Below, piece after piece: positions 37,826 to 50,616 of a stretch of 64,000 nt of DNA. The stretch lies in the NCBI GenBank assembly GCA_038025085.1, contig CM076153.1:19381001-19445000 (forward strand), in the 5' to 3' direction. Both the position numbers and the translations under genes were made by a program. The DNA is from Tetragonia tetragonoides. Lineage: Eukaryota > Streptophyta > Magnoliopsida > Caryophyllales > Aizoaceae. The notes beneath the pieces are model-generated. The model had not been told where the DNA came from. It did not search any database and saw nothing but the letters and a program-made list of their open reading frames with translations. The stretch's first letter is position 1. Each line of letters opens with the position of its first letter.

Positions 37826-38571
37826 ATGAATTGAACAAACAACAGTCATATTAAAAATTTAATATTTGATTGATATTAGATACACAATCTGAACTAAAAA
37901 TAATGAACAAATTAAATACTCCCCTTAGGCCTTATTCATGTTTTTTTTTTTGTTTTTTTTTTTTTGTTTTTTTTTTTGTGATTTAAGACTTTAATCAAAT
38001 AAAATGTACTATAGTCCTCAAAGAACTTAAATAATTTCTTTTTTTTATATGGCGCCTCTAAAACTCTTTCAAATATACAAATACCAGTGCGATGCAAGAA
38101 GTTTTGATTGTATATGGAATCATTGTGGTTTAGCTTGCAAATTCCAGAAGCTCTACTTTATTATTCAATAATACATTTTTAAACAACACTCACAATATAG
38201 CACCTACATTGAGTGCACCTGTAGATTACATACATACTTTGTATTCTACTCTATCTAATGACTTACTATTCTCAAGAATGACTAATTATTTTCAAGAAAG
38301 GGGAAAGAAATTAATGAGCTTCAGGGAAAAAAAACACAACTTTGATAGAAATCTATTGTAGTATACACACATGACAAATACTATTAGTATAGCTATTTTT
38401 TTTGCTCTATAGTTAGAAGTAAACTCTAGTTGCTCCCCTCGACTTGCTCAATCGGTCAAAGAAACCACTCAACTTGTTAGCATGACTATCAACATCACCT
38501 GCAGTTGCAAGTCACGTTTTAGACGGGAAGCCGATCACCTACATTCATCGATCGAGCATATTTAGTGATGG
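37826..38571. other. Non-coding DNA right of the LINE
   Basis: AT-rich with T/GT runs at 37930-37980. A motif 'ccagtgcgatgcaag' at about 38088-38102 resembles a worn Helitron hairpin. No gene is seen. Confidence 0.4.
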
Positions 38572-38579
38572 AGTCCAAC

Positions 38580-39253
38580 TAGACCTGTCAATTAGGTCGG
38601 GCGAGTCGGGTTCGGGTTCGGGTTCGGGTCATGTCGGGTTAGGGTCACAGCGGGTCGGGTCATTTCGGGTCCGGTTGAGAAATGCTTGACCCTGACCCAG
38701 TGTTGTCGGGTTCGGGTCGACCCACCGGGTCGAGTGACCCAATAATTTTTTTTTCTTCGTTAATTATATAGCCAATTTATGCTTTCAAATGGTATATTTG
38801 CTAATTTATACTTTAATTTATAACTTGTATTAACTACGTACGTATATTTTTTCACGTTTTGGTGTGTACATACGACTATATGATATTCTTTATTTTTTTT
38901 TAATTGTTCGATAAGTTGTGTTTTATATTTCCGTCCATTTTAGCGTAGTTAAAAGCAAAATTTCATATTTTGAGAGAACAAAAAGGTAGAGAAAAAGTTA
39001 ATGAAAGGGAAAAAAAAGGTTTTATTTATTTTTTAGGATATTTTAGTCGAACTTTTTGTTTATAATTACAAATTATTCTATTTTTCGGGTCAAATGGGTC
39101 GACCCACTAACGGGTCGGGTTTGACCCAAAAATACCAGGTTAATCGGGTTCGGGTCAAACCGGATTCCGGGTCGGAAAATCAATGTCAGAACCCTGAAAA
39201 AACGGGTCGGGTCGGGTCGGGTTTTCGGATCGGGTCAGGAATTGACAGGTCTA
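38580..39253. mobile_element. hAT-like non-autonomous element with TCGGGT arms
   Basis: A perfect 14-bp terminal inverted repeat (TAGACCTGTCAATT) is flanked by a perfect 8-bp TSD, AGTCCAAC, at 38572-38579 and 39254-39261. The left arm is a run of TCGGGTTCGGG-type repeats and the right arm carries CGGGTCGGGT runs. The core is AT-rich. The intact TSD suggests it is younger than its relatives in this window. Confidence 0.93.
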
Positions 39254-39261
39254 AGTCCAAC

Positions 39262-41740
39262 AGTCATATTAATTTTGATATTAGAAAAACGAATGAAAAT
39301 CACAATCAAAGCCGACAAAAATCGTAGATAACAGTAATGAAAGAGAAAAATTTTAATTAAGAAACTTGAGTGAATTTGCATTAGCAGATTAAAAGACTTC
39401 CGCTGTCGGAAAGGAAAGAACATCAGACTAAGAATGCCTTGTCTCAATACCATGGGTTTTATCTCCGTACATAGCTTGCATGCCTATAGGCTACAACTTA
39501 AGTTGGACTGTCCAAAGTCTAACACAAATATCAGCTCTTGAAGAACTGTGGTAATTCTTCAGAAGGGGTTAGCTTTTTATTATCAAAGGAATGTTGGGTA
39601 AAACATTAAAATTTCGCTAAAGAGAAGAGAGTGAAATCTCAAACATGGGATTATTGTGAGGAGATTGCAGAAGCTCATTCACATTAACTAGATCAGATTC
39701 TGACTTGGGCATGGAGTACTGCACACGAATATTTCCCTTAGGGGAGGGCACCAGCCACTAAATGGCCCTGACCATGCGCAAAGAAGGAAAAAAAAAACGC
39801 AGTTTTTAGAAAATTGTATCTTATTAGTCTAAGTATTGAATAGACATGTAAAACCTTTAGATCAACAAAAGGAACATAAAACTAAAAAGAACAGCAAAAG
39901 TAAATGCCCTGACTTACAATCGCAAGTGCATGACCTGAGAGCATTATCTCATATAGCAGCATCCTAAAAGACAATATAATATATGATAATGGTACCTTTT
40001 TTTGCCTATATTCCTCCCGCTCTTTTCTTTATAGCTCTTTTTCTTTTTATTGAGTTTCCATTTTGATATTCTATTATATCTCCTTTAACCTTTCTAGATA
40101 TGATGATAAAACTGTTTCAATAAAGACAAAATTTTAGAGTTCAGAAGGTATCACTATACCCGTCCTAAATCAAAAATTCTGAAATGCATTTGAAGGCACA
40201 AGCATAATGTATAGTGATATAAGTGGCAGAAAAAAACAAAAGAAAAACCATAGATAGCCATCATACAGTTTATATATATATGAGTATATATGGCATATAT
40301 TTCTGTTTAGTAGAACTCCTCGGCCCTCTGAGTATCTGACCACCACACTCATTCTATAGCAAACTGCTCAACTTATTTAACTCAAAATAGGAGACTCAAT
40401 GGAAAATAAAGGCATTAATAACTTTAATTCTGTATACAGTTACAAACTACACAATATAGGCGTCTTCCTACAGCCATTCAGAATAGTGCACCACGGATGA
40501 ATGATGAGTTGATGATTATGATCAATAGTTTGAGAGATAATGGTTCATTGATGACATGTCCAGGCTAGCACCAAGCGTGTGGTGTTTCTTTCAAAAAATC
40601 GTGTCTAGATAGAAGAATGACACGCCATTCTAATATTCATGTTTGCTTTCATTATTCATAGAGAAACGGTAAACGGAACCAAATTTAAAGAGTCATTATA
40701 GTGTTGAGCAAAATCTGACATCCAATTCCAAAACACTACCACCTATTCATAGCACTTTAAAAACCAATTCAATTCATACTTTAAGCTTCAAATCCTCCTA
40801 GTTTTGCCTAGCTAGCAAAGAATAGTAGTCCATACCCAAGCAGAAAAGGGGCACATATAATATGACATTTGGACTCTATAATTAGTCTCTAAACATAAAG
40901 TGATCCTTTGTTGAAGAAAAGTTATCTGGAGTTTCATACACATACCTTATACCTTAGAGTTTAATACTAAGCTTGATGGAAGATACTTTGTCGCTCCCCC
41001 CACATTCGAAATCTTCAATCCTAAGGTAATCCAAATATTAGAATAAATTACAGCAGAAAATGGGAAAAAATTAATAAGTAAACACAATAAATGAATTCAG
41101 TTTGGTAAACTCCTTGAATCTTCAATGAACACCCTACAAGAAAATTAATCAAAGATTTTATGATTTTTATTAGAAGAATTTAAATTTCAGTAGGATGATG
41201 ACCGATGAAGAACTTACATGTGACAAATGATGTGAGCCGAATTTGCAGATTGACGCATATCAATTCGTACCTCGGACTCAGAGCTTGGAGAAACAAAAAA
41301 AAATCATGGCATACATCATATTGATAAAGATTTATCTTAAATCCTGATCTTTACCTAGTAATTCAACTAAACGATTTGGAATTTGAAGGGAAAAAATAAG
41401 GACCAGCTTAGGCGCAAGAGGAGCTAGGAAAAACGCTGGTCTTTAGGTGTGGAAGATCTCATGGATGAGAAGGAGAATTATACTGGTTGAGAAAATCGTG
41501 GGGCAAAACTGACTGAGAAAATCATGGGCAAGACTTTCAGTTTCCTTTCTCAAACCAAATTGTTAATTCAATTGGAAGAGCGGATTAGGAATAAATTTTA
41601 GAAGCCTGAATGATTTGAGTCAAATTTTTTGTAACTTCACCCCTATTTTTTAGGAACAGAGTGAATTAAACGTGGTTTTATGTAACAGGTTTTGTTAACA
41701 TATAGCAGTTTTTTTTTTTCTTTTTTCTTTTTTACATTTT
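39262..41740. other. Non-coding DNA, no gene recognised
   Basis: I checked both strands and saw no exon-like run or transposon terminus I can support. It may be the interior of a large Helitron bounded by 31380 and about 41916. Confidence 0.4.
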
Positions 41741-41877
41741 CCTAGCTTGCCATGTGGATTATTTTAGGTGAAAATTCTCTTAGCTTGCCACGTGGACTTT
41801 TTAGGTGAGAACATTTCCTAGCTCGCCACATGACTTATTCCATCTTCTCTCTCTGGCAGCTTCTTTAGTATTAGTAT

Positions 41878-41915
<38 letters not shown>

Positions 41916-41916
41916 T
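41741..41916 (-). repeat. 38-bp tandem repeat and (GATA)n, candidate Helitron 5' end
   Basis: A TAGCTTGCCACGTGGA-type unit begins at 41743, 41781 and 41819, a 38-bp period in three copies. It is followed by 'tagtattagtatata' and (GATA)n at 41878-41916. Read on the minus strand this is TCTATC...TATACTAATACTAAAG, which resembles Helitron 5' ends starting TCTATAC. The pairing with a 3' end is not proven. Confidence 0.45.
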
Positions 41917-42452
41917 AACGCTTATCTGAAATTGAGATATTTAGTCAAACTCTAGCAACATTATCTTTAGGATGAACTTAGCATTTGCCTCAACTCTTTT
42001 CTTTCAATCTATTTTATTTCTTTTTTATTTAGATAATTTTGTACATGTAATGTAAAAATTATGTTTATAGAGATGTGTATACACTCATATACAATAGATG
42101 AATACTATCAATCATATGGAATGTCTTTAAACATAGACTTGCAAGTACACTGTATGTATTATCTGTGATTATATACATCAAAATGGGTCTTATTTTAAAG
42201 CATATTTCGTCCTCTTTATAATGGTGTAAAAATCATTTTTTGAAATTCAAATTAAAAATTATGTGTTGTTTAAGTTATAACTTTATCTACATTTTATTGA
42301 AAGTAGAAATCTAGTATTTTCTCTTATCCAAAACTATATTTATATATATTTATTATTATTAAAATTTATTTTATTATTTTCAAATTTAAATTTGTTCGCC
42401 TATGTGGCATATGCCTCAAAATTCTCGAAAACCCCCAGCATTATATATAGAC

Positions 42453-42490
<38 letters not shown>

Positions 42491-42771
42491 GTGAATGAGC
42501 ACCTTGCTATATTGAAACATAGGCTTTTACACATAAGTAATTATTGACATGTCATCAAATACTTTTTTTTTTTGGTTGGGCAAAGTGGAACTTCCTTCCT
42601 CTTTGGGTATGGCTAAAGGGCACCTCCTAACGCACAACCTTGGGTATTCCACAAATTAATTCGTGTAGGTGCTCCCCAAGCATCCACTCTCAAAGGAGTG
42701 GATGCCATTGAACCCACTTGAATTTTATTTTTTAAAATATCCTTTATAAAATATTTTTTTATAATACAAAA
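41917..42771. other. AT-rich non-coding DNA with (GATT)n
   Basis: A (GATT)n run lies at 42455-42489, preceded by TATATATAGACA. The layout resembles the candidate Helitron 5' end at 41.9 kb. No gene is seen. Confidence 0.4.
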
Positions 42772-42780
42772 TATAATAAG

Positions 42781-43582
42781 GGTGGTGCTAAATACCGCAC
42801 CCCAACTTATTCAATATCGCACACTAAAAAATGAAACTCCTAAAATACCCCTAATATTTTGAAAATAAAATAAAAATTCATTGATCATCTTCTCTCCTAG
42901 TGGCTAGCTCGTGAGTCATGAGCTCATGCCCGATGCAGTGAGTGTGACATACAACAATTTGATACTTGAATTAGTTCATGCATTGGCTTCCACTAAATTA
43001 ATTAAATATTCAAAAAATAGACCAAATAGTGGTACATAACTGCAAGCTCATCATAAATTCTTTATTGTGGATGGAATATTATATTGCTACAATTGTAAAT
43101 TGTGAAGGAAATAGGTGGCGGTGACTGGTGGAACTTGACTACTTGAGTACCTTTAGCCTGCAGGACCTCTTTTTACTCTTTTAGATGTGTTAATACTGTA
43201 TCTGCGCCCGAAGTAGGCGCATATGTATTACTTTTGCGCCTACTTTAGGCGTACATCTATTAATTCTACGCCTACTTTAGGCATAGGTGTACTGATTTTT
43301 CGCCTATTTTAGGCGTAGGTGTACTGATTTTTGCGCCTATTTTAAGCGTAGATCAGTAGATGTATTATTTCTGTGTCTATATTATCTTTTCATATTTAAT
43401 TTGGTAACAGGTTTTGTTCAGGGCCTGCGCTCAAAATTGGCGTAGATTATCGTAACCTGCGTTTTGATTTAGCGAAGAATAGTTCGCTATTAGGACCTTA
43501 AATTATAAAAAGGGCAAATTTATCAAAAATTTAGTAGGGGTGCGGTATTGTTTTAAAAGAGGTGCGGTATTCATGCGAACTG
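42781..43582. mobile_element. Mutator-like MITE with AATACCGCACC inverted repeats
   Basis: Each end carries two copies of an AATA(C/T)CGCAC block in inverted orientation: at the left near 42791 and 42813, at the right as GTGCGGTATT near 43541 and 43562. Flanks TATAATAAG (42772-42780) and TATAATAAT (43583-43591) match at 8 of 9 bases, as for a 9-bp TSD. The body is non-coding and holds the palindrome array at 43204-43349. Confidence 0.75.
43204..43349. repeat. Five short palindromes at a 32-bp period
   Basis: GCGCCTA-(C/T)TT-TAGGCG-type palindromes begin at 43204, 43236, 43268, 43300 and 43333. Spacing is 32 or 33 bp, with spacers such as GTACTGATTTTT between. Single substitutions break the symmetry in some units. 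The outer flanks show no further copies. Confidence 0.85.
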
Positions 43583-44153
43583 TATAATAATTAGCCTATA
43601 TATTATAAGAGAGTGAACTCACTTGACTTGATTTCTGCATCCGCCACAGTGGCTCCAGGAGGTTTGAACCCATGACATAGTGTACAAGTTGCATGTCATT
43701 AAATACTTTAGGTACATGGATCTTCTATTAATACTATTTAATTCTTATTTTAATATCATATTTTTCAAAGAAAATTCATTTCACCAATATGTCTATTGGG
43801 AATATATCTAGTAAATTATTGCATTAATAACTCAATATCATAAAAAAATTATATAAAAAAATTTTTATTTATACAAAATTGTGCATGGCATGGGGCATGC
43901 AACTACTTCCATTATAATTTTAAAAATGTGACTACTTTTTCACTCAAAAAAAAAAATAAAAATGTGACTGCTTTTCAAGACAGCACAAAGTAGTGAGAAC
44001 GTAGTCTGCCCCAAACCAATGAGATTGACTGATTATCAAGAAAACAATAAAAAAAATTAATTTAAAAATAAAACAGTGGAGAGAATGACCTATTATCTCC
44101 ATGCAGATGAAACATTAAGAAGCATACATTCATTCGTACTATCAATTCCCTAC

Positions 44154-44220
44154 GGTGCTAATATATACAAGAGCTTGTTTAACCCCACCCCCGGTGCTAA
44201 TATATACAAGAGCTTGTTTA

Positions 44221-44252
<32 letters not shown>
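44154..44252. repeat. 28-bp direct duplication followed by a 30-bp C tract
   Basis: The block starting GGTGCTAATATATACAAGAG occurs at 44154 and 44193. The second copy runs into a homopolymer of 30 C at 44223-44252. It lies just past the stop codon of the P4-ATPase, in its presumed 3' UTR or downstream flank. Confidence 0.85.
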
Positions 44253-44253
<1 letters not shown>

Positions 44254-45297
44254 ACCCATGTACAAGGACTCATAACAAAATACACAATACAAACATTTTC
44301 ATGAATTCCTAAACCCTGAGGCTAATCTGAATGTTGTATCCCGTCCCTTACCCGAGGAGGGAATACAGTAGGAACATCACTCTCTGAGCCTTCAGTACGT
44401 TGGAATTGAATGGTATCATGGGGCATTGGCCAAAACCGCATCTGGACAGCTCTATATGTGAAATAGGGCAGGAGTGTGGAGAAGACAACCAAGAAGATAA
44501 CCAGCCAATACCAAGGACTTGGAGCACATGCCTCTAGTAGAACCCGATAAGCTGTCTTCGAAAATGTTGGGAGGGAGAATTCCACCATAAACTATCATGA
44601 ATATGTACCAGAAAGCAATACTACCCCAAATAACGAAATGCTGTATCCAAGTGAGATAGTTGATGGAGAGTGCCATTTGACAATTCACAGAGCACACTAC
44701 ACAACTGTACATGGTGGCTGCCAAAACTGAGAAATCGCCCACCTGGCCATCACTCCGGAAAGCCTGGTGCTTCAAGGAACTAATTGTGAAGAAGAAGATA
44801 ATATTCGAGCTGATGACACCATTGAACATCCAGCCAAGCATGCGAGGCCAACTGAAAAGAAGATTCTGGAGTCCCTCTTTGTACAGAGAAGAATACTGCA
44901 AATCATTTAAAAATTTGATGTCAGTGTTGGCACTCTGATCCTTTTCCCGCCAGAGGGTTTAGAGTTCTGTACCTTGAGGCAAAGCCTTGCAGAGACGTCC
45001 TGATCAAATACACCAAGAGCAATAACAGGAAGTGAAGTGAAAAAGACGTTATAAAATGACATATACCAATCGTTATAAGCAGGCTGGGCAGAGAAAGAAG
45101 AATGTGTTTCGAACCAGAACAGAGTTAACCCAAATGTTATGCTCTTGTAGAAGAAGTAGCATATCTGCATCAAACAAGCACTACATTAGCTCAGGGCAAA
45201 AGCTTCAGCCTTCAGCAGATTTCATCAGCCCAATCCAGCTTTGGGCCGTGGAGGACTACAAAACTTAACAATCAGATACGAGGAGTGAACAGAAATG

Positions 45298-45414
45298 AGG
45301 GTCGAGCATGAGCTTCCAGCACAGTTGGCACAGGACGTCATTGGCCTGGGTTCGAAGATGCTCATACACCCCCCCCCCAACCTCCGGAAAAAAAAAAAAA
45401 AAAAAAAAAAACGA
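45298..45414 (+). mobile_element. tRNA-derived SINE with poly(A), in ATPase intron 9
   Basis: An A-box-like CAGCACAGTTGGC and a B box (GGGTTCGAAGA) lie 25-30 bp apart. A C-rich stretch and a run of about 24 A (45388-45411) follow. Direct repeats AACAGAAATG at 45288-45297 and 45415-45424 form a 10-bp TSD. The long A tail suggests a fairly recent insertion. Confidence 0.82.
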
Positions 45415-46461
45415 AACAGAAATGCTGGTTAACCCTCACACATACCCCAGGCAGACCCATTCTTTCTACCTCTTTCCGAAAGAAGCAAATAAGAGTGAAG
45501 CTTCTGACATATTAATACTACAGACTAAAGCACTTTCAAACTCCAGAATCAATCAAAAATGAGGTACAAAGAGCTTACCATCATTGATATGCGCCTATAA
45601 AACCAGTGACCATGCACAAGCAACAAGCGTTCCAGGAAACGAAATTGAGCAATAGAGTAATCACTGGACATAGCAGCCTGCAACAAGGAAAAGAATTATA
45701 ATGAAGGGAGTATAATAAATGTTTTCTGGAATTAGGGCTGTTCATAGCAGCTTGCAACAAGTAGAATCACAATCAAGGGAATATTATATATGTTTGCAGA
45801 AGAACTAAGCTCCTGTTCACATGGGTCACCAAAAACCTGTCAAACCGGAGAAATTTTTTCCAAAAGATCAAATAGAAAAACCAGTTCCCCCCCAACGGAA
45901 AATAAACAGTACTCTCAAAAATTGTGAGACGGCCGAACCCAATGAATGGGACAAACTAACTCCCACAAATAGAGAGACTAATGTTATTTAAGACAAAGAA
46001 ACTAACAAAGACATAACAAAAAAACTGAAAGACCTGGGGCTTACCATCAGCGAAAAGTCGCTGATAGCAGCCCCTAAACACTGTTAGGGTTTTTGGAGGA
46101 GGAGGAGGAGGTAGAGAGCAAAAAGGGGTGGAGGCCTGGGTTTTTTGTGTTTTGAAATTATCCAAATTTACAAAGGATACTTTTAAGGAGACAAATATAT
46201 AAGTAGCAAGGAAACATTAAATGAATGCTTCTGAAATATTACTCACTGTTCATTAACTTGGAAAAGTTATTTTCCATTGGAAACATCCTCACCTGCACCA
46301 AACCTCTGTAATCAACCCTCCTCTACACCTCACCTACCATAGCAACAAAGCCCCACCTGCATAGCCACACTTACTAATGGTCCGCGGCAACTGAATAAAG
46401 GCTGAGGGGAGTAAGAATCCTACAACCAGCGTCATTGGTTACAAAGACACCCATATTGGTG

Positions 46462-46591
46462 CTTTTTTTTCCTTTTCTTTTTAATGGCAAAGTAACCTCC
46501 AACTTTGTTGGAAATGAGACTTGAACCCATGTCATTGGTGGGGGGCGGGGGGCAAGTGGGAGGTGCGCCACTGCGCTACCCAGCCAAGCTC
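46462..46591 (-). mobile_element. tRNA-derived SINE with 14-bp TSD, in ATPase intron 8
   Basis: On the minus strand the head contains GGGTAGCGCAGTGG (A box) and GGGTTCAAGTC (B box), and the element ends in an A-rich tail (plus-strand T-run 46463-46470). A perfect direct repeat CACCCATATTGGTG at 46448-46461 and 46592-46605 is its TSD. It is transcribed in the same direction as the ATPase. Confidence 0.87.
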
Positions 46592-47274
46592 CACCCATAT
46601 TGGTGGTTGAGTGGCCAAAATTATTTCCAAATACCGATTAGAAGCATCCTCAAATTGATGTTCCCAAATCCCAACTTGGGAAGATAGTTTCTCCCAATAA
46701 GAACTGTCACCTTCTGACAACTTTTGGTAGCCCCCCCCCCCCAATGCACCTCACTCCCTACGCCCACATCCTATCCTGCTTCACGTCTTCATAGCCACCG
46801 CCAGGTTGTCAGAAATCGGAGAGGCGTAACATCCCACCACCAGTGTCATCGGTCGTTGGTGACCACCATTGCAATGGTTTGGTGGCCAAAGTTACATCTA
46901 AATTAATATTTGGAGACCAACTTATGTCCTTCAAAGTTTCATCATAAATATCGAAAAACTGTTTCCCACAGAAAAGTTCAGAACACCCTCACCTCCTAAA
47001 GTCCTAACAACCTTCATTATCACACCTCCCCTGCACCTCATAACAACCACATAGCTACTGCCAGTGGTGGTCAGCAACAACCAACCAAAGGCGACGGGGA
47101 TTAAGATTCTCACCACCTGATTCATTGACTGCTGGTGACCATCTTGCTGATGGTTTGATGGCCACAATTGTAATACTTAAAAAAAATGTTCGTCACCAAG
47201 GAACACAAAGCTCTGTTTACCATCAATAAGACAGTAACAGTCCATCGCTAATTGAACCTTAAAATTTCACTGCT

Positions 47275-47500
47275 ATTTGGCTTCGGAATCTGTTGGACTA
47301 ATTCAAAGTAGCTCATCAAACTGTTTGCACTTCTTATTTACTCTGAATTGGCACTTGATCGTCGCGCATTGGATTAAGGGTCAAACCAAACGGATACAGC
47401 GTCTCTTTTCAATGGGACAAGCCCTCCCCCCCCCCCCCGCTCCCCTTCTTCCCCGCCTGGGCAGGATCACCGGGGCAATGCTGATGTTGATGTTGATGCT
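47275..47500 (+). mobile_element. SINE-like element with Au/RTE-type region, copy 3 (diverged)
   Basis: It shares TTTGGCTTCGGAAT, 'agctcatcaaact', GCACTTCTTATTTA and 'gggtcaaaccaaacgg' with the copies at 5521 and 50291. The 3' end is altered by a C-run and ends in TGATGTTGATGTTGATG. It lies in ATPase intron 8, on the opposite strand to the gene. Confidence 0.65.
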
Positions 47501-50290
47501 CATGTTGAAGACACAGCAGAATAGTGACAGGAAGGAAGTTCTAGATATACTCCTTTTATGCACTAACATCATACAAACCCTCCCTTAAGCCAGCCACAGC
47601 ATTGCCATTCAATTGGTACCACTAAATGGCATTTATAATCTTTTATGCTTTATTCCAGCACAAAGTTAACCTGCATACCTAAACCATTTTTTAATGAGCA
47701 AAAAAACACTCATAACCATTTCTAGTTTTCTACTCCCATGTAGATTACCATGGAGCACCTTATCAACCCACCCAAAAAAAAATTAATGTACAAGGGAAGG
47801 CATATGGCATTTTTAAAAGTTGAAATATAGGCAAGAAGACTATTACCTGCATCCCTTCAACACCACTTATGCCAACTCCAATATCAGCCTCCTGAATCAT
47901 GCCAACATCATTTGCCCCATCACCAATTGCTAGCGTTGTTTTACCTGTGCCAGCTTTCACCAATCTTGTTACCTGCATATCTTCTACATCTTTATCAGAT
48001 TATTTTGGGGTCAGAAACAACTGTAACTGACAGTCTAATGCAAGCTAACACAGAACTCAAATCCTTCCAGTCAAGAAACAGAAATTCACTAGAGCTTTCT
48101 GTTTGGGTGAAGAACGGCAGCATATAACAGAATCACAGCCAATTGCAAGCTCCAAAAAGGATTTTTCCAGATTCTTGTCCAGAGCGAATGCTAGAGATTT
48201 TCCATCAATTATCAAACCAAATTCTGTTGACATTTGTTTATCTGGACTACATTGAAACTTGCCATCTCTTAATTGCTTTCGTACACTCTCCATAGAAACC
48301 TGAAATGATCGAATTCTATTAGGAAATTACCACTAGTTTTTCTTTTTATTTCTTATACTCTTAAACTTGATGGTAAGGCCATCTACCTTCTCAATGGCCT
48401 CCTTGTCACCTTGTTTCTCTAGTGCAACTATTTCAGGTGAATCTAGTGAGATCAGTATCTGCTTCATCCCTTGTCTCAATAGGTTACAAGCATACCTGCA
48501 CTAATAAAAAACTGAATGTATTATATACCTCAGATAAAGAAGAAAAAGAGACCAAGAGAAGTATGCAGCCATTAGGAAGCATCCAAAACTCTAAACTGAC
48601 TGTACCCTATATTTATTGCAGTTTCCATCTTATCACCAGTGAGGACCCATATCCTGACACCTGCCTGAGCAAGCTTGTCAATGCACTGAGGCACCTACGA
48701 CCAGTAATAGGCAAGTGATTGGTAACTTTAGAATTACAGAAATTGATACATTATTTTATAGCCCTTGTAACAAGTTCGTAGTAGGCACAACAATACGCAA
48801 AGTGAGAATCGAGAAGATAGTATTTGTTCATATACCCCCTTTTGCAGTTTATCTTCAACAGCTGTAGCACCAAGAAGAATGAAATCCTTTTCAATCTTAT
48901 CAGCAGCAGCATCAACTAATGCATCTCGGTCAGCAGTAACAGAGGTTTTTGCCAACCCAAACTCCTCCTCCCACTCTTTATACTCTTGTTCGTCAAGCTT
49001 GCAATATGCAACTACCAAGGTCCTCAAACCTGCCTCTGCTTACTTCTTGATGTGAGCTCTCGTCTCAGCTTCGAATACCCGGCCTTCTTCAGAAAGCCTC
49101 TCAAACATGACACTGATGGTTTGCCGGAAAGTGAGAGACAAATAACAAATAACAAGACCATAGATGACAATAAAAGATAAATAATAAACCCTTCTATCAT
49201 TTTGAAGTCTAACCTGTCTGCACCTTTGGAAAGGAGCAAAAGCTCATTCTCCTGATTCCGAATAATGACCGACATTCGTTTACGGGAGCTACTAAATTCC
49301 AGCACATGAAGGAGTTCATATACCCTGAAAACAGAAACATGCTTCAAGAATCAGATAAACGGAATGGAAGCTATTAAGGAGCAATTGAAAATAGTTATCA
49401 ACAAAAACAAAAATAAAGCAGCAGTCAAAATTTTAAAGCCAAGTTTGCTCCCATATGGAATTACAAAGGAGCCAGCTTCTGGAAGTTTGAGAGGACGGGC
49501 CAGCACATGGAAACTGACACCAATGTTTCATGACTCCTGACACCTACTCCTGCCCCATCATAGATTCAATACTCCAACAAGAACAAGCAGACAGGAATGC
49601 TGATTGGCCTTTTAGCAAATAAATAAAAGGTTCACACCAAAATTGGGGAAGGCATCTCCAAAGGTATAAAGCTCTTGAACCTTTATCACCCAAGCCACAT
49701 CATCCTCCCATATACCCATTTTCTACAAACATAATGCCCCCTATCATAAACCTTCCAAAATTTTATTATCATGGGGGCCAACATCCAATCACATCTCATT
49801 TTATTGGTTCCATAATCTGTATGCTTATTGACTTTGTTAATTTCAAAACATTCATATTTTATTTTCACGTAAAGCTGATTTTTTATCCTCAGAAATTCAG
49901 AGAATGTTTTTCGCTCAAAGGGCCACTGATCAAAATACTGCTTAGATTCAATTCCAGGTCTGTCTGTGATTTTATAGTCTCTCATGTACTAGATTAGATA
50001 CTTTTGTATAGATTCAATTCCAGGTCTGTCTGTGCTTTTATAGTCTCTCATATACAAGATTAGATGCAGTGATAAGTCCATTGTAATAAAATGAAATAGT
50101 GGTATAAATTAGGGGCTTTAGTTACTGATTATGGGGTAGGTTGCGTGTGGGGCGAAAGATATAGTATCAAGTGGGTTTTTATAAGCCACCCCAGTGCATT
50201 TATAAGCCATTCCCAGTGCATCTATGAACATGAATGTTACTTGTTCTTTTGCCCCTACTCGATAAATAAAATGATTCACAACATCCACAT

Positions 50291-50540
50291 CAACATTACC
50301 CCAGTGCCTCCAAAGAGGCTCCCGCCTAGGCAGCGTAAGGAGGGGTCGGTTGTATGCAGCCTTACTCCTGTGAGAGTCTCACAGAGAGGCTGTTTCCATT
50401 TGACCCGAGATTTGAAGTGCGACGACCATCGGCAACTTCACAATAAATAAGAAGTTGCGATAGTTTTATGAGCTATTTTGCTATAGTCCATTATATTCCG
50501 AAGCCAAAAAGTAGTGAAGATTTTGGCTCCACTGGAAATG
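50291..50540 (-). mobile_element. SINE-like element with Au/RTE-type tail, copy 2
   Basis: It closely matches copy 1 at 5521-5785 over its whole length. That includes the tail AACAGCCTCTCTGTGAGA...GTAAGGCTGCATACAACC and the 5' part with GGCTTCGGAAT. It lies in ATPase intron 2, in the gene's own direction. Confidence 0.75.
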
Positions 50541-50571
50541 GTAGACAAATAACTAAAATGATTCTGATTTA

Positions 50572-50616
50572 AAGAAGAAGAAGAAGAAGAAGAAGAAGAA
50601 GAAGAAGAAGAAGAAG
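50572..50616. repeat. (GAA)n microsatellite
   Basis: About 15 GAA units in ATPase intron 2, immediately right of the SINE-like copy. The poly-Ser frame across it is an artefact. Confidence 0.95.

Noticed and set aside
43204..43349. CRISPR-like array of palindromic repeats
   Set aside because: Spacers are short and partly conserved, the host is a plant, and there are no cas genes. It is a minisatellite-like array inside a MITE.
47277..47588. Plus-strand frame of 103 codons in ATPase intron 8
   Set aside because: It coincides with a diverged SINE-like copy and a C-run. The Leu-Met repeat comes from the (TGATGT)n tail.
49030..49044. A tiny intron (GTAAGC...CAG) that would remove the TAA in ATPase exon 4
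   Set aside because: It would be only about 14 nt, far below the minimum size for plant introns.
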